Shown here one piece after another: positions 7,214 through 8,086 of a stretch of 8,086 bases of DNA (position 1 is the first letter of the stretch; the number at the start of each line of letters is the position of its first letter). Location of the stretch: positions 1 to 8,086 of the forward strand of contig JBJEPE010000082.1 in assembly GCA_051881075.1 (NCBI GenBank), written 5' to 3'. The DNA comes from RUG14223 sp051881075. Lineage in GTDB: Bacteria; Bacillota; Clostridia; Oscillospirales; Acutalibacteraceae. Below the pieces are notes generated by a model. That model was not told the DNA's origin. It did not search any database and worked only from the letters and a program-made list of their open reading frames with translations. The position numbers and the translations under genes were made by a program.

Positions 7214-7780
7214 TTAGAGGAAATAGTCGCCGTCATCGGTTAAGGATGAGTACACAAGTTTCCACTTTTCATTAACCTTTTGTACTATAAGTGTATCATC
7301 TGTTATAAACCTGTTTGAGTAGGTTTCACCGTTATGTATATCCTCACGCTCGGTCTGAGAAGTCAGGTTGACCTCTACAAAGTTGTCTCTGTAGACAAAG
7401 CTGTCAAAGCTGATTATGGTCTTTGTATATTTGCTTCTTATATCTCCGCCGCCGGCCTGACGTGTAAGCGATGCTTCCAGCTTCTTTACAAGATAATCGT
7501 ATGTATCTTCATTATCAATATAGTACAGCTTGATGATATCTTTCATATCCTGTATGCGCGCGTCAAGCTCTTCGGCAGGTATTTTGGTTACGCCGTCACG
7601 GTATTTTTCAGGCAGCATATTAAGATCTGTTTCAACCGATATATAAGCATTGCAAAGCTCTTTGATATCCGCTTCATCTTTAGACCGTACAAAGCTGAGC
7701 ATGACAAGGTACGTAATAATACCTATTATAAGTAGAATAAAAAGCAGTGCGCCTCGGTTAATTCTGATTTTTCTGGACAT
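7214..7780 (-). CDS. Membrane-anchored exported protein of unknown function, first gene of the ABC operon
   Basis: I do not recognise this protein. The ATG at 7778-7780 gives 188 residues. An ATG six codons further upstream (7796-7798) has no ribosome site of its own, and the AAAGGA right after it (7790-7795) sits 9 nt before the ATG chosen here. It has a basic N-terminus (MSRKIRINRG), one membrane helix (about 11-31) with no lipobox cysteine, and a soluble part of about 155 residues expected outside the membrane. The soluble part looks helical first (35-105), then strand-rich. The ending VQKVNEKWKLVYSSL (166-180) resembles the last strands of NTF2-like folds, which is only a hint. It shares its promoter with the ABC ATPase and permease, so it may be a substrate-binding, sensing or assembly partner. 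That role is inferred from position alone. Confidence 0.85.
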   Translation of the reverse strand: MSRKIRINRGALLFILLIIGIITYLVMLSFVRSKDEADIKELCNAYISVETDLNMLPEKYRDGVTKIPAEELDARIQDMKDIIKLYYIDNEDTYDYLVKKLEASLTRQAGGGDIRSKYTKTIISFDSFVYRDNFVEVNLTSQTEREDIHNGETYSNRFITDDTLIVQKVNEKWKLVYSSLTDDGDYFL

Positions 7781-7828
7781 AAAATAAAATCCTTTCATAT
7801 TAGATGAATAATATAAAACAACAAGTAT

Positions 7829-7857
7829 ATAATAGCATATGTCAAGCGGAAAAACAA
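7829..7857 (-). promoter_or_regulatory. Probable promoter of the exported protein-ABC operon
   Basis: On the minus strand TATTAT (7829-7834) is preceded by TGC, an extended -10. A weak TTGTTT (7852-7857) lies 17 bp upstream. The start would be near 7822, about 40 nt before the ATG at 7780. A consensus TTGACA nearby (7840-7845) has no -10 at a usable distance. No other promoter-like sequence is evident inside the operon. Confidence 0.45.
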
Positions 7858-7890
7858 GACAATTTTGGCAGTAGGGACAAAAAATGCGTC

Positions 7891-7953
7891 TATAAATAAA
7901 CTTTAAATTTTTTTAAAAAAGTGCTTGACTTTTAGGTTATGCAATGATATAAT
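7891..7953 (+). promoter_or_regulatory. Strong rRNA-type promoter with AT-rich upstream element
   Basis: TTGACT (7925-7930), a 17-bp spacer and a perfect TATAAT (7948-7953), preceded by a nearly pure A/T stretch (7891-7920) in the position of an UP element. The best-placed start is the G at 7960, 7 nt after the -10. Initiation with G is known for rRNA promoters of Firmicutes, where it ties output to GTP level. Nothing protein-coding follows in the remaining 126 bases. Confidence 0.8.
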
Positions 7954-7959
7954 AAAAAA

Positions 7960-8086
7960 GCTGACGAGATGAGACACAAAAATCTCAACTTTCAGCAACA
8001 GAACCTTGAAAATTAAACAACACGAAACAAGAACCCGTAATTACTTTGAGAGTATTTCTCAAAACAAATTACAGTGAGATAACACT
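7960..8086 (+). other. Leader of a presumed rRNA operon (16S gene beyond the right edge)
   Basis: The transcript would begin with a hairpin: GCTGA (7960-7964) pairs with TCAGC (7992-7996), and TGAGA (7970-7974) with TCTCA (7983-7987). Next comes GAACCTTGAAAATTAAACA (8001-8019), which resembles the boxA-containing sequence found before 16S and 23S genes in Firmicutes. A second hairpin follows: GTAATT (8037-8042) with AATTAC (8067-8072), and inside it TTTGAGA (8045-8051) with TCTCAAA (8057-8063). It has no T-run, so it is not a terminator. No 16S sequence is reached before base 8086; the identification rests on the promoter and boxA-like sequence. Confidence 0.65.

Larger units (their letters stand above)
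7781..8086. other. Intergenic region between the ABC operon and a presumed rRNA operon
   Basis: This roughly 300-bp stretch has no credible coding sequence on either strand. It holds a probable leftward promoter for the ABC operon, then an AT-rich stretch (7891-7920) acting as a likely upstream element, a strong rightward promoter, and a rightward transcribed leader with two hairpins and a boxA-like sequence. Confidence 0.7.

Noticed and set aside
7840..7845. Consensus TTGACA as the -35 of the ABC operon promoter
   Set aside because: No -10-like hexamer lies 16-19 bp downstream on the minus strand; the nearest good one is at 24 bp. The extended -10 at 7829-7834 pairs better with a weaker -35.
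7960..8086. Leader as a T-box or other riboswitch
   Set aside because: No T-box consensus, no terminator/antiterminator pair and no downstream coding start in view; the boxA-like sequence and promoter type fit an rRNA leader better.

Overview
The window is AT-rich DNA with A/T-ending codons (many ATA and AGA), purine-rich Shine-Dalgarno sites (AAAGGA, AGGGGG) and strong TTGNNN-17 bp-TATNNT promoters. This suggests a Gram-positive, low-GC Clostridia-type bacterium, possibly a gut Ruminococcaceae/Oscillospiraceae or Lachnospiraceae relative. The taxonomic guess is inference from style; no marker gene in the window is diagnostic.

Layout from left to right. (1) Positions 1-1223, minus strand: a multi-pass membrane protein of unknown function that runs off the left edge. 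Its acidic C-terminal tail carries an 81-bp (27-residue) tandem repeat, and it has its own good promoter. (2) 1365-1940, minus: a RimJ/RimL-type GNAT acetyltransferase. (3) 2212-4617, plus: a full-length glycogen/starch (alpha-glucan) phosphorylase, transcribed divergently from the acetyltransferase out of a 271-bp intergenic region with one clear promoter each way. (4) 4618-4724: two terminator hairpins back to back between converging genes. (5) 7780 down to 4725, minus: a three-gene operon of a small membrane-anchored exported protein, a BcrA/CcmA-type ABC ATPase, and an ABC-2 type permease with a very large extracytoplasmic loop. (6) 7781-8086: an intergenic region with a likely promoter for the ABC operon going left. 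Going right, it has a textbook strong promoter with an AT-rich upstream element and a leader containing a boxA-like stretch, which looks like the start of an rRNA operon whose 16S gene would begin just past the right edge.

The ABC operon is one functional unit: ATPase and permease overlap by 8 bp, and the exported protein sits 34 bp upstream of the ATPase. The ATPase has a glutamate at the usual Q-loop glutamine, as in bacitracin/lantibiotic-resistance type transporters. A role in peptide or lipid export or self-protection is plausible but unproven. The phosphorylase is a stand-alone housekeeping gene. The most distinctive items are the repeat-tailed membrane protein, the ABC operon with its uncharacterised exported partner, and the rRNA leader at the right edge. 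I see no mobile element, CRISPR array or tRNA, and nothing I can firmly call a new system.
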